Assembly: GCA_015061145.1 (NCBI GenBank)
Contig: SUXD01000008.1
Span: 1-64,000 of the forward strand
DNA: 64,000 nucleotides
Source of the DNA: Bacteroidales bacterium
Lineage (GTDB): Bacteria; Bacteroidota; Bacteroidia; Bacteroidales; Paludibacteraceae
Reading direction: 5' to 3'
The notes beneath the pieces were generated by a model. The model made no database searches and was not told the origin of the DNA. It saw only the letters and a list, made by a program, of their open reading frames with translations. The position numbers and the translations under genes were made by a program. Numbering within the stretch: the stretch's first letter is position 1; every line of letters begins with the position of its first letter. Below are positions 18,782 to 27,938 of the stretch, in pieces.

Positions 18782-19909
18782 TTATTCGTTCAACAGTGAT
18801 TTGACATTCGCAGTAATATATTCCAGCTGTTCCGCATCCAATTCGGTATGCATAGGCAGACTCAATACGCATGACGACAATTTCTCTGATACGGCAAAGT
18901 CGCCCGGCTGGTAACGCTCATCTTTATATGCTTTTTGCAGATGCAATGGCACAGGATAGTATATCATGGCTGGAATGCCCTTTTCTTTCAATGCTGCCTG
19001 CAACGCGTTTCTGTCGCCTTCTATCTGCAAAGTGTACTGATGGAACACATGAGTTGACTTCGAATATCTCGCAGGTGTTTTTATCTTTTTGCAACCTGCA
19101 AACGCCTTGTCGTAAAAATCGGCAGCTGCTTGTCTGGCTGCAATGTATGCGTCGAGATGTTTCAGCTTTTCGTTCAAGATTGCGGCTTGAATGCTGTCCA
19201 AACGGGAGTTGACGCCCACCAAATCATGATAATAACGCACTTTCATGCCGTGGTTCGCTATTACGCGCGCTTGCTCTGCCAATTCATCATTGTCAGTGAA
19301 AATTGCACCGCCGTCACCATAACATCCCAAATTCTTCGAAGGGAAAAACGAGGTGCAGCCCATATCGCCTATGCAGCCCGCCTGCACTTTCTTTCCGTCG
19401 AAAAAGGTGTAAACCGAACCGATAGCCTGACATGCGTCTTCCACAACATACAGATTATGCTGTTTGGCAATTTTCATAATCGATTCCATATCGGCGCACT
19501 GTCCGAAAAGATGCACGGGGATAATGGCCTTTGTCTTTGGTGTGATGGCCTTCTCGATTGCGTCAATCGAAGCGTTGAATGTATCTGGCTCCACATCCAC
19601 CAGCACAGGCGTGAGACCAAGCAGTGCAATGACCTCTGCCGAAGCGATAAAAGTGAAAGTCGGCACAATGACTTCATCGCCAGATTTCAGGCCTAATGCC
19701 ATGAGCGAAATCTGCAAGGCATCGGTACCGTTGCCTACGGGAATGACATGCTTCACACCCAAGTATTGTTCCAAATTCTGTTGGAATGTATTGATGATAG
19801 GACCTTTTACAAATGTAGTCGTGTCTATTACCTCTTGAATGGCAGCGTCAATCTCTGGCTTTATTTTCTCATATTGACTTTTCAAGTCAACCATTTGAAT
19901 TTTTTTCAT
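18782..19909 (-). CDS. wbpE: DegT/DnrJ/EryC1/StrS aminotransferase (WbpE-like)
   Basis: 375 residues. PLP-dependent sugar aminotransferase with GNGTDALQISLMALG near residue 60, VVEDACQAIGS near 155, and the PLP lysine in SFFPSKNLGCYGDGG near 185-200. WbpE transfers an amino group from glutamate to the 3-keto sugar made by WbpB; both partner genes are immediately downstream. The first of three such aminotransferases in the locus. The upstream gap (19910-20204) is filled with word-like repeats. Confidence 0.85.
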   Translation of the reverse strand: MKKIQMVDLKSQYEKIKPEIDAAIQEVIDTTTFVKGPIINTFQQNLEQYLGVKHVIPVGNGTDALQISLMALGLKSGDEVIVPTFTFIASAEVIALLGLTPVLVDVEPDTFNASIDAIEKAITPKTKAIIPVHLFGQCADMESIMKIAKQHNLYVVEDACQAIGSVYTFFDGKKVQAGCIGDMGCTSFFPSKNLGCYGDGGAIFTDNDELAEQARVIANHGMKVRYYHDLVGVNSRLDSIQAAILNEKLKHLDAYIAARQAAADFYDKAFAGCKKIKTPARYSKSTHVFHQYTLQIEGDRNALQAALKEKGIPAMIYYPVPLHLQKAYKDERYQPGDFAVSEKLSSCVLSLPMHTELDAEQLEYITANVKSLLNE

Positions 19910-19911
19910 TG

Positions 19912-20204
19912 TATAAAGTTATAAGTTATTGTTTTAGTCTGCGTCAATCGTCTATTTTCTTGTTTCTTAGTTTCTAATTTGAGAATTTATTTCCCTTCGG
20001 TCAATGAACGTTGCTTCTGATTTGAAGATTTGAATATTTGAGAATTTGAAAATTAACTTTCCTTCTATCGATGCCTTCAATTCATAATTATCTCCCGTTG
20101 GTCAATGATTTCCAATTCATAATTCATAATTCATAATTCATAATTATCTCCCGTCTGAGTCAAAGTCTTCTTGTTTCTTATTTCTCGCTTCTATTTTTTA
20201 TTCA
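19912..20204. repeat. Word-like intergenic repeat mosaic, block 2
   Basis: No gene. Words seen: GTCTGCGTCAATCGTC, TTCTTGTTTCTTAGTTTCTAATTTG, GGTCAATGAACGTTGCTTCTG, ATTTGAAGATTTGAATATTTG, then ATTCATAATTCATAATTC in four tandem copies, TATCTCCCGT twice, and GTCTGAGTCAAAGTCTTC. A segment at 20054-20110 (AACTTTCCTTCTATCGATG onward) recurs at 25393-25448. Confidence 0.75.
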
Positions 20205-21983
20205 TCAAAATCCGATATTCACGCCAAGTATGGCGGAGAAATTCTCGCCTTGATAGAATCTGGGAGTGAATTTGTCCAAAAACTGTTGTGCGGTCAAGCA
20301 ATTTTCACTGACAATGGCATCTTTTTTCGCAGAGCGGTCGTATCCTCTGGCATTGTTGTACGCCAAATTCATACGAAGATACACATTATTAAACAATTCG
20401 TAAAGCACATCCAGCGATATTTCATCGTTTTTCCACACTTTTTCGTTGAAAGGTTTCTGAGCAATGGCATTTCCCACATCTTTTCGCAAATATTTATAAT
20501 CATTGAATTTCACAGCATTCACGTATGACAAGGTGATGTCCAGTCCCCTAATGGGTTTATATTGCAACGCCAAATAGAGCTCTTGAGAATTGTCGCCCAT
20601 ATAGCTGCCCAGACAATAAGAGTTTGATGCGAAGGTCAAGGCCTGAATGGAATGCTTGTAATTCATGATGTTGTTCCGTGTAAATTCTGCCGTAAGCGAC
20701 AAATTGTTCAACGGGAAATCCGAAATGCGCGTACCTACTTTGTACGAAAACAGATTCCTTTCCGGGTTGTTCTTTTTCAGTCGGTCGCGTTTGAATTCGT
20801 CGATGTACATAGAGCAATACAGATGCACATGTTTCAGGTTGCGCGAACTGACATTGAAGAATATTTGCGAATTCTGATTCTCGGTTCCCAGCCCCTTGGT
20901 CTGCATGTGGTCTATCGACTTGTAATAGCCAATGGGGATAAAGAATGCCGCATGCACCGAATTTTCGGCATAGATAATGGAGTTTCCGAGCGACAGGCTC
21001 AATCCTTTGATGGGTTTGAAGGTCATCATATTGGCGGCAATGAATTTATTGCGTGGCCGATACTGCCGTCTTTCCATTATCTCGTCGCCATCATTGTATT
21101 CCTCCACATAATAGTTGGTAGAGTCGAGTTGGTTGCTCACCAGCCATCCGTGTATGTAATCGAGCTGAAACCATTTGCAAGGCGTCAGTTTCAACGATAT
21201 CATGGGAAACGAAGGCGCCCGTCCCGAAATGACATTCGATCCATGGTAATTGTCGCCCCATTCCAAATTGTCTTTCACAAGCGAAATGCTGCCCCATGAT
21301 GCATACGCCGAAATACCGCCGCGCACATCGCTGAAGTCGCCGCCATAGTCCGCTTCTTTATATTCGCATCCTGGCAAAGTGTTCAAATAACCAGCCTTCG
21401 ACAGGCGTGCACCGTCGCGCAACTGACCACGGTTAGGGAAATACGACGATTTCAGGTGGTTGCCGTTGTACGAATGGTCGCGGAAACTGCCCCATACTGC
21501 CACATGCTGCATAATGTCGGCCGAAAGTTCGGCGCCATAGTAGCGATGAATGATGCTGCCCTTTTTATTGGTATAAATGTCCATGCCCAAATACGGAACG
21601 ACACGCATTTTGAAATTATTGTTTTCCTGCCGATAGCTGAATGCAGGCTGGAAAAGCGAGAGTGTGAACTTATTGCCGTCAGTCCATTTCACATAACCTG
21701 TCGGAACGGTATCGCACTCCAGCGCATAATCGTTCAGGAAAAAGGTCAGTTCTTTCTTCTGGCGCTCGTTCAGCAACGAATCTTTGGTTTGCGCCTCCAG
21801 CAGTTTCTCTGCTATGAGATGACGGCTGTACGGCTTAATGTGCGAATTGATGTCGATGACTTTGTTGTTGGCCAGTTCATCTACAAAATCATAAATACGG
21901 GTGTATTGTATATTTTGCGGATTCTCCTGTGCATACAGTCCCAAAACGCAAAAAATATGTATAACAAGTAGAATTTTTCTCAT
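20205..21983 (-). CDS. Wzi-like capsule assembly outer-membrane protein
   Basis: 592 residues with a signal peptide (MRKILLVIHIFCVLGLYAQ). An N-terminal helical part (YDFVDELANNKVID ... SRHLIAEKLLEA) precedes a long series of amphipathic beta strands ending in a strand with terminal phenylalanine (FSAILGVNIGF), as in outer-membrane barrels. The arrangement matches the capsule assembly Wzi family, which holds surface polysaccharide on the outer face. The gene overlaps the initiating sugar transferase by four bases, supporting a joint role in surface glycan assembly. Confidence 0.75.
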   Translation of the reverse strand: MRKILLVIHIFCVLGLYAQENPQNIQYTRIYDFVDELANNKVIDINSHIKPYSRHLIAEKLLEAQTKDSLLNERQKKELTFFLNDYALECDTVPTGYVKWTDGNKFTLSLFQPAFSYRQENNNFKMRVVPYLGMDIYTNKKGSIIHRYYGAELSADIMQHVAVWGSFRDHSYNGNHLKSSYFPNRGQLRDGARLSKAGYLNTLPGCEYKEADYGGDFSDVRGGISAYASWGSISLVKDNLEWGDNYHGSNVISGRAPSFPMISLKLTPCKWFQLDYIHGWLVSNQLDSTNYYVEEYNDGDEIMERRQYRPRNKFIAANMMTFKPIKGLSLSLGNSIIYAENSVHAAFFIPIGYYKSIDHMQTKGLGTENQNSQIFFNVSSRNLKHVHLYCSMYIDEFKRDRLKKNNPERNLFSYKVGTRISDFPLNNLSLTAEFTRNNIMNYKHSIQALTFASNSYCLGSYMGDNSQELYLALQYKPIRGLDITLSYVNAVKFNDYKYLRKDVGNAIAQKPFNEKVWKNDEISLDVLYELFNNVYLRMNLAYNNARGYDRSAKKDAIVSENCLTAQQFLDKFTPRFYQGENFSAILGVNIGF

Positions 21984-23497
21984 TTTGACCGTGCTTTTTT
22001 GAAAACAATATTCACAAATATTTTCCAGAAATAGATAATGTCAGTAATGAATGAGCCGCGCGCCTCACACATACGAAGGTAGCGCATCTCCGAATCCTGA
22101 ATTTCGTCCAATGTCTTAGGCATATCGGCATAGAACGGCGGGAACAGTCCAGGTTTGAATTTGGTACGCAATTCCTGCAATTCCGGTCGGTACAGACTGA
22201 AATACTGCTTGGACAGCGGACGCACGCCAATCAGTTTCATATCGCCTTTGAAGAAGTTGATGAACATCGGCAGCTCATCAATCCAATAGCGGCGGAACAA
22301 TTTGCCTGCCGTGCCGATACGAATGTCATGGTTGAATTTGCCGCCCTCTTGCAAATGCGATTTTTCATAAATGTACCCTTGCAAAAATTCCGAATACGGA
22401 TACATCGTGCGCATTTTATAGAATTTAAAGCGCTTGCCGTCCTTTCCAATGCGATTGAGCGCTATAATCGGTCCGTAGCGGCGTTTCTTCTGCAAAGGCG
22501 GCTCTTTCACACGGCGCGCGATAAAATAGGTGTATTCCTCACATTTCTTCTCGTCAGCCACTTCGAAGCCGCAATAATACAAACGCCCGAACACTTCAGT
22601 CTTCGATAGCACCCTTTTTCTGCCTTTTGTTATATCATAATAAAGGCGCTTGGTGAGAAACAGTTTCGGAATGACGCGCTTGATGAAATAATAGCATGCA
22701 TAAACAATCCAGTTGATGCCTTTGGGGAATTTTTGCAGAATTTTCTTCTTCTTTACGCTTTTGTCTTTAAAGCAGCCCACAAAAATGCCATTGTCAGGCA
22801 GTTTTTCGTTCACAATGGAGAACATACGGTTGATACCCCTAATGTTGTTCAGACTGCGCACATTGATAATTGTGTCGTAGCGGTATTCGGGCAAATGCTC
22901 AAAGTTAAACAACTCTGTCGTTGCCAACAGATAGGTGTTGGTGCTGTGCAAGTCCACACGGCTCGAAAGAAATTGCAACGCCCGCTCCCCCGTCCATTTT
23001 TTCATGGCCTCCACCATTGAGTTGTAAGCGTCTTCTGGAATCTCGGCTGGTGGGTTCAGCACCGTTTTCGGACCTCGTTTTTCCACATGTTCGGGAATCT
23101 CCTCTGGATCCGACGCATAAATGACCGCGTAAAACAGCGACTGTACCGAAAACAGCATGATAAAGAATGTCACCACTACGGCCAGCAACACCCACTGCGA
23201 ATAGTTGGGCATAAAATAGAAGTAAGTGGCAAATGCGGCATAGTCTATCAAGGTGATATAAAAAAGCTTGAAAGTGGTGGAGAAATAGTTCTCATCGCGA
23301 AGGCGCGTGCAGTAACGTCTAAACAGCAAGGCCAGCAACACCCACGAAGCCGCATAAATGAAATACACAAATCCGTATTTCTCCAAAGGTGCAGCAGCAG
23401 TGACCGGCACCCAGAAGATGATGGCGAAAAACGATATGGTGAGGTTCAGCATATCGCCCAACAAAAGATTATAATTGAAAAATTTTTTCTTACACAT
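21980..23497 (-). CDS. Initiating sugar-phosphate transferase with unusual middle domain
   Basis: 505 residues. Residues 10-125 hold four to five membrane helices; 155-335 form a soluble domain (LLATTELFNFEHLPEY, INVRSLNNIRGINRMF, LPDNGIFVGCF) that reads like the later part of a SAM methyltransferase fold; 345-505 are the bacterial sugar transferase domain with LNRIGKDGKRFKFYKMRTM, the catalytic pair D407-E408 in IDELPMF, and GDMKLIGVRPLS. The enzyme should move a sugar-1-phosphate from a UDP-sugar to undecaprenyl phosphate, starting the glycan. The usual CoA-binding-like middle domain of WcaJ/WbaP is replaced here. Confidence 0.8.
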   Translation of the reverse strand: MCKKKFFNYNLLLGDMLNLTISFFAIIFWVPVTAAAPLEKYGFVYFIYAASWVLLALLFRRYCTRLRDENYFSTTFKLFYITLIDYAAFATYFYFMPNYSQWVLLAVVVTFFIMLFSVQSLFYAVIYASDPEEIPEHVEKRGPKTVLNPPAEIPEDAYNSMVEAMKKWTGERALQFLSSRVDLHSTNTYLLATTELFNFEHLPEYRYDTIINVRSLNNIRGINRMFSIVNEKLPDNGIFVGCFKDKSVKKKKILQKFPKGINWIVYACYYFIKRVIPKLFLTKRLYYDITKGRKRVLSKTEVFGRLYYCGFEVADEKKCEEYTYFIARRVKEPPLQKKRRYGPIIALNRIGKDGKRFKFYKMRTMYPYSEFLQGYIYEKSHLQEGGKFNHDIRIGTAGKLFRRYWIDELPMFINFFKGDMKLIGVRPLSKQYFSLYRPELQELRTKFKPGLFPPFYADMPKTLDEIQDSEMRYLRMCEARGSFITDIIYFWKIFVNIVFKKARSK

Positions 23498-23503
23498 AAT
23501 TTT

Positions 23504-24607
23504 CTACCAACTATATCTCGAAACATACTTGATGGCGCATGTGCCAATGCCATACAAGAGATTATTGCAAATATATAAAAAACGCCCTTCTTCTACTAAT
23601 TTTCCGCCAAAATGTTGCTTAAAATTTCTCACGCCGTATTCTTTCGATGGGATTCCTGCGCCTAACATGTCGAAAACACGGATTTCATGCGCAGTGGCGT
23701 ATCGTATGCTCGCCATGGTGGCTACTGTGGATGGAAAATATTGCGAATACTTTTCTCTATCTAGACCACAAGCATACCATTCGTACATGCAATTATTTGT
23801 ATCACAAATACATAGTGTACCTCCAATAACATTCCCTTCTGCCTTCACAAGAAAGAAACGCGCAAAGGCGCAATGACGCATTTTTTCAAAGAATTCGTAT
23901 GGGAACAGGGGCTTTTGCACTCTGTTTTTATACAAATTCTTCAGAATTTCGTACCATTGGCTCAATTCATCGTCAGTGGGATTTTCTGTCACGGAGGCTC
24001 CCCTCGAGATGGCCGCACGTTCGTCGCGTATGCGACTTTTGCCTATCTGCGACAGCAGGTTGGCATCATGTGTGTCTATCTTGAAATTATAGTGTGGAAG
24101 ATACTTTAAACCTTTACTTTCAAAAATATGCCTTAACACACTATAATTGTGACTGTTGCGTATTTCGATATAAATTACTTTTCTTTGCAACTGACGCACC
24201 GTTTCTTGAAGCAGTATGTCGAGGGCCTGCGTGTCGGCTGTCTCTGCCATCATCACGCCGCCCAAGATAATGGCTCGGCGCGAAAAATAGTGTTTCAGTC
24301 CTTTCTCGGCAATGACGTATCCGCACAATAGCGCTTTCAATGTACCATTGCCTGATACTGCATAAACAAAGGGATTGAGGAACGGCAGCGTTTCCAGAAA
24401 AGAATAATAGGCGCGGCTTTGAAAAAATGTGGCGGTCGGCGATTGCGCAAGCAAAGCGTCCCATTGTCCGCTGTCTATTTCCGATGATTTTATGTGAACC
24501 GCGTATTCCAAAGTCAGCGTTGTTTTCTGACAATCATCCTTTTCACGATGTTTTTGGCCGATTGCAGAAGCAATTCCTTGAACCACGCCATTTTTCGATC
24601 GGTCCAT
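23504..24607 (-). CDS. FemAB/BioF2-like GNAT-fold transferase
   Basis: 367 residues from ATG 24607, but its first 32 codons overlap the upstream deacetylase, and the conserved part begins at LEYAVHIKSSEID; a TTG at 24511, just past the upstream stop, may be the real start (335 residues). The core (TATFFQSRAYYSFLE, RNSHNYSVL, KSRIRDERAAISRGASV, CMYEWYACGLD, FDMLGAGIPSKEYGVRNFKQHFGG) is that of the FemAB-like peptidyl- or acyltransferases. In polysaccharide loci these enzymes usually add an amino acid or acyl group to an amino sugar. The exact substrate is unknown. Confidence 0.7.
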   Translation of the reverse strand: MDRSKNGVVQGIASAIGQKHREKDDCQKTTLTLEYAVHIKSSEIDSGQWDALLAQSPTATFFQSRAYYSFLETLPFLNPFVYAVSGNGTLKALLCGYVIAEKGLKHYFSRRAIILGGVMMAETADTQALDILLQETVRQLQRKVIYIEIRNSHNYSVLRHIFESKGLKYLPHYNFKIDTHDANLLSQIGKSRIRDERAAISRGASVTENPTDDELSQWYEILKNLYKNRVQKPLFPYEFFEKMRHCAFARFFLVKAEGNVIGGTLCICDTNNCMYEWYACGLDREKYSQYFPSTVATMASIRYATAHEIRVFDMLGAGIPSKEYGVRNFKQHFGGKLVEEGRFLYICNNLLYGIGTCAIKYVSRYSW

Positions 24608-25296
24608 CGCTGCGGATGAGTCGTGATCATGATACGGGCTGGAAGCGTGCTGTTTTTAACGGCTTCAACGATATCGTCTGTCGTGTGATAGGTCAGCCCT
24701 TGACGTGTCCATTCATCCTGATAAACAGGAATCTTGTCGCGCACACTCACATGGAATCCGTCCCACATGCGTCCCGTGTCGGTCAGGTAAAACATTTGCG
24801 AGAAGTCAACATCAAAATAAGGCTCCCCTACAATTCCGTACGTTCTGTAGTCGTATTTCTTCCACAAATCCTTGCCGTCGTAACTGCTGCGCGGCGCACC
24901 ATGCATACAGATGGTCCGTACAGGATAGAAGGTACGGAAATGGCGCAACTGTTGCTCAAAATGTGCTATCGCCCTATCGGTATCGCCTTCGCAAATGGTC
25001 ATGTCTTCATAATGATAACCGATTTCATGACCGAGTTCTGCAATGCGTTTAATTTTATTCGGCTGGTTGCTTTCGGGCACCACGCGGAAATAATACGAGG
25101 CCCGAATGCCTAACTGATGCTCTATCTCGGCAGTACATACAGAATTTTGCGCCTTCAGGTCCACATCGTGCCGAAGTACGATGTATTTTTCTTCGGTGCA
25201 TTTGCCGTCGCAGTATTCCTCTAAAGTATGAAACGCATACCCCGCAGACTGCAGTGCCACCAGTAATTCTCGATATTTTTTTAAAGTAAAATCCAA
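24514..25296 (-). CDS. Polysaccharide deacetylase-like protein
   Basis: 260 residues. The pattern VLRHDVDLKAQN (metal-binding HDVD near residues 43-46), SYYFRV and EIGYHYED (histidine metal ligand) matches the carbohydrate esterase 4 / WbmS-like fold that removes N-acetyl groups from sugars with a divalent metal. No signal peptide, so it should act in the cytoplasm, perhaps on a lipid-linked or nucleotide sugar. The FemAB-like gene follows, which could modify the freed amine; this coupling is an inference. Confidence 0.75.
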   Translation of the reverse strand: MDFTLKKYRELLVALQSAGYAFHTLEEYCDGKCTEEKYIVLRHDVDLKAQNSVCTAEIEHQLGIRASYYFRVVPESNQPNKIKRIAELGHEIGYHYEDMTICEGDTDRAIAHFEQQLRHFRTFYPVRTICMHGAPRSSYDGKDLWKKYDYRTYGIVGEPYFDVDFSQMFYLTDTGRMWDGFHVSVRDKIPVYQDEWTRQGLTYHTTDDIVEAVKNSTLPARIMITTHPQRWTDRKMAWFKELLLQSAKNIVKRMIVRKQR

Positions 25297-25299
25297 GGA

Positions 25300-25474
25300 A
25301 GAAAAAAGTTTAAAGTTTAAAGTTTAAAGTCGAAAGTAGTTTCTCGCTTCTTGCTTCTAATTTCTAATTTGAAGATTTGAAGATTTGAAGATTAACTTTC
25401 CTTCTATCGATGCCTTCAATTCATAATTCATAATTCATAATTATCTCCCATCTGTGTCAAAGTCAGAGTCAAAA
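25300..25474. repeat. Word-like intergenic repeat mosaic, block 3
   Basis: No gene. GTTTAAAGTTTAAAGTTTAA words, then TTCTCGCTTCTTGCTTC, ATTTGAAGATTTGAAGATTTG in tandem, AACTTTCCTTCTATCGATG, ATTCATAATTCATAATTC, and GTGTCAAAGTCAGAGTC hexamers. It shares a 50-base segment with block 2. Confidence 0.75.
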
Positions 25475-26818
25475 CTATCTCCCTCCCCAATCGTACGGGA
25501 ATCGCTCAATGTCTTCTTCCACGAGCAAATCGCCGCTTTGCACTTCGATGAAAGTCAGTTTTGTCAGCGCTTTCACAGCATGGAGGTGTTCTTTCTGAAT
25601 GTGCACCACATCTCCCCTGCCCACTTTACACACTTCGCCGTCGAGCACAAAAAGTCCTTCTCCGTCGATAAAGGTCCATACCTCGTCACGATGGTGGTGA
25701 ATCTGGTAACTAATGTTTTTGCCAGGATTCAGCGTAATGGTCTTGGTGAGCGCCTTATATCCGTCGTTAAAAGTGGTGTCGTCCAACACCTGATAAGTTC
25801 CCCAGCGACGTTCTTCGTACATGGGGCGCGTCGAAAGTTTGTCCACATACGTCTTGATGTTCTCCGAAGCCGATTTGGCGCAAACCAATATGCCGTCAGG
25901 ACTGCTTGCCACAACTACATCTTTCAGTCCGTCGCAGAAAACGGGAATCCCCAATTCGTTGATGACATGCGTATTTTCGTTCTTATCGCCCAGAATCACA
26001 TTTCCGATGCCGTTTTTCGACAATTCCTCTGTCAATGTGTTCCAAGTGCCGAGGTCTTTCCATTTGCCTGTGTAAGGGATGACAGCCACCGATTGCGCTT
26101 TTTCGGCCACCTCGTAGTCGAAACTGATTTTGGGCAGTTCGCTGTAACGGGCATGGAATTCTTCAAATGTATCGGTTTGTAGATATTGGTCGATGATTCG
26201 GCACATATAGCCGAGTTTGAAGCCAAACACACCGCCGTTCCACAAAGCGTTTTCTTGCAACAGTTTTTCGGCAGTAGCCACATCCGGTTTCTCGGTGAAT
26301 CGTTTCACTTGCAGCACCTCGGCACTGCCCGTTTCGGGCACCACATAACCGTATTTTGCCGATGGATATGTAGGTGTAATACCCATCAATACAAGGTCTG
26401 CCTTATCGCCAGCCACAGCTTCGGTCATTTTAGAGATCGCACGGAAATAAGCTGTCTCTGTATAAGGGTCGCACGGCATCACTACTACCACTTCGTCTGC
26501 CGGACAGTTCATTTTCTTGGTCAGATAGGCTGTAGCCAAAGCAATAGCAGGAAATGTGTCACGTCGTTCGGGTTCCGTTACGATGTTCACCGTTTCTCCC
26601 AGCTGATTGACAATAATATCATGTTGCGAAGCATTGGTAGCAATGGTGATATTAGAAGTAAGGCCCGCTTCACGCACTTGACGTATCACGCGTTGCACCA
26701 TCGATTCCATCGTGCCGTCTGGTGCTTCCAACAGTGGTAAAAACTGTTTTGAACGCGCATTGTTTGATAGCGGCCACAAGCGCTTGCCAGAACCGCCGGA
26801 AAGGAGTATTAGTTGCAT
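25475..26818 (-). CDS. manC: Mannose-1-phosphate guanylyltransferase with C-terminal cupin
   Basis: 447 residues. The nucleotidyltransferase domain opens with LILLSGGSGKRLWPLSNNARSKQFLPL, the classic ManC/AlgA fingerprint, with VVVMPCDPY near residue 112 and FTEKPD near 170. The last 110 residues are a cupin (ISYQIHHHRDEVWTFIDGEG) of the mannose-6-phosphate isomerase type II kind. It makes GDP-mannose from mannose-1-phosphate and may also isomerise fructose-6-phosphate. GDP-mannose feeds gmd and fcl at the other end of the locus. Confidence 0.92.
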   Translation of the reverse strand: MQLILLSGGSGKRLWPLSNNARSKQFLPLLEAPDGTMESMVQRVIRQVREAGLTSNITIATNASQHDIIVNQLGETVNIVTEPERRDTFPAIALATAYLTKKMNCPADEVVVVMPCDPYTETAYFRAISKMTEAVAGDKADLVLMGITPTYPSAKYGYVVPETGSAEVLQVKRFTEKPDVATAEKLLQENALWNGGVFGFKLGYMCRIIDQYLQTDTFEEFHARYSELPKISFDYEVAEKAQSVAVIPYTGKWKDLGTWNTLTEELSKNGIGNVILGDKNENTHVINELGIPVFCDGLKDVVVASSPDGILVCAKSASENIKTYVDKLSTRPMYEERRWGTYQVLDDTTFNDGYKALTKTITLNPGKNISYQIHHHRDEVWTFIDGEGLFVLDGEVCKVGRGDVVHIQKEHLHAVKALTKLTFIEVQSGDLLVEEDIERFPYDWGGR

Positions 26819-26821
26819 AAT

Positions 26822-27086
26822 TGTTAAAGTGTTTCTTATTTCTTATTCATCTCACTTTGTTCGATGAACGTTGTTTTTAAATTTCTGATTTGAAAATTTT
26901 GTCTGCGTCAATGTCTGTGTCAAAGTTTCTAATTTGAAAATTTGAGAATTTGAAGATTTCAATCTTCATGTATAATGTATTTATGTATGATGTATGAGTC
27001 AGCGTCAAATTAATTGGAAATTAAATAATTAGACAATTGGATAATTAAAACACATTCATACATCAATACATTTATACATCCATACA
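26822..27086. repeat. Word-like intergenic repeat mosaic, block 4
   Basis: No gene. TTCGATGAACGTTGTTTTT, TTTCTGATTTGAAAATTTTG, GTCTGCGTCAATGTCTGTG, AATTTGAAAATTTGAGAATTTG, TGTATAATGTATTTATGTATG, GTCAGCGTCAAATTAATTGG, AATTAGACAATTGGATAATT, and CATTCATACATCAATACAT words follow one another. Confidence 0.75.
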
Positions 27087-27115
27087 TTGTACGAAGTACA
27101 AAGTACTTCGTACAA
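27087..27115. repeat. Perfect palindrome immediately after nagB
   Basis: TTGTACGAAGTAC (27087-27099) and GTACTTCGTACAA (27103-27115) form a perfect 13-bp stem with a 3-base loop, abutting the nagB stop codon. No T-run follows on the minus strand, so it may be a non-classical terminator, an RNA-stabilising hairpin or a protein-binding site. Confidence 0.7.
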
Positions 27116-27907
27116 TTAAAGGTTATCTTTCTCTTTGTCCAAGAAATAATGGAATGTCGATACCTTCAGTTCATCGCAAGCGGCTTCGTCGCACACGATA
27201 ATGGCATGCGGATGCATTTGCAGAATTGACGATGTCCAGATATGACTTACACAACCGTCAATCATGTGCTGCAGAGCACGTGCTTTGTTGTGACCGTTGC
27301 ATACCAGCACCACCTCTTTAGCGTCCATCACGGTGGCAATACCAACAGTAAGCGCTTGTTTGGGCACCTGATTCACATCGCCGTCGAAAAAGCGTGCATT
27401 GGCAATGATGGTGTCTTTTGTCAGTGTTTTGATACGCGTACGGCTGGCCAATGACGAGCCCGGCTCATTGAACGCCAAGTGTCCGTCTGGACCGATACCT
27501 GCCATAAACAAATCGATGCCGCCTACTTTAGCTATCTCCTCCTCGTATTGCGCACATTCGGCCAACAAGTCGGGCGCGTTACCGTTCAAGATATGTACAT
27601 TGTCAGGGTTGATGTCGATGTGCGAGAAAAAGTTGTTCCACATAAAGCTATGGTAGCTCTCGGGGTGACTCTCTGGCAAATTCACATACTCATCCATATT
27701 AAAAGTGATGACATGCTTGAATGACAATTTCCCTGTCTTGTACTTCTCTATCAAGGCTTTATACACACCCAGCGGTGACGATCCCGTAGGACATCCCAAC
27801 ACAAAAGGTTTCTCAGCCGTAGGATTGGCTTCAACAATACGGTTAGCCACATAATCGGCAGCCCATCTCGAAAGATTGGCGTAATCGGGTTCAATAATTA
27901 CTCTCAT
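27116..27907 (-). CDS. nagB: Glucosamine-6-phosphate deaminase
   Basis: 263 residues, normal length. It interconverts glucosamine-6-phosphate with fructose-6-phosphate and ammonia. The motifs [15 protein letters not shown] (residues 36-50), [17 protein letters not shown] near 68-85, the catalytic [22 protein letters not shown] near 130-152, and a C-terminal lysine-containing GHNKA are all visible. It is unusual inside a glycan locus, where it could tune the hexosamine pool for amino-sugar synthesis. It lies at the boundary where base composition changes. Confidence 0.95.
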   Translation of the reverse strand: MRVIIEPDYANLSRWAADYVANRIVEANPTAEKPFVLGCPTGSSPLGVYKALIEKYKTGKLSFKHVITFNMDEYVNLPESHPESYHSFMWNNFFSHIDINPDNVHILNGNAPDLLAECAQYEEEIAKVGGIDLFMAGIGPDGHLAFNEPGSSLASRTRIKTLTKDTIIANARFFDGDVNQVPKQALTVGIATVMDAKEVVLVCNGHNKARALQHMIDGCVSHIWTSSILQMHPHAIIVCDEAACDELKVSTFHYFLDKEKDNL

Positions 27908-27938
27908 AAAAAAAAAATTAACTATACATAAAAATATT

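Noticed and set aside
21456..21971. Plus-strand ORF opposite the Wzi-like gene
   Set aside because: Antisense shadow of a beta-barrel protein with clear signal peptide and strand periodicity.
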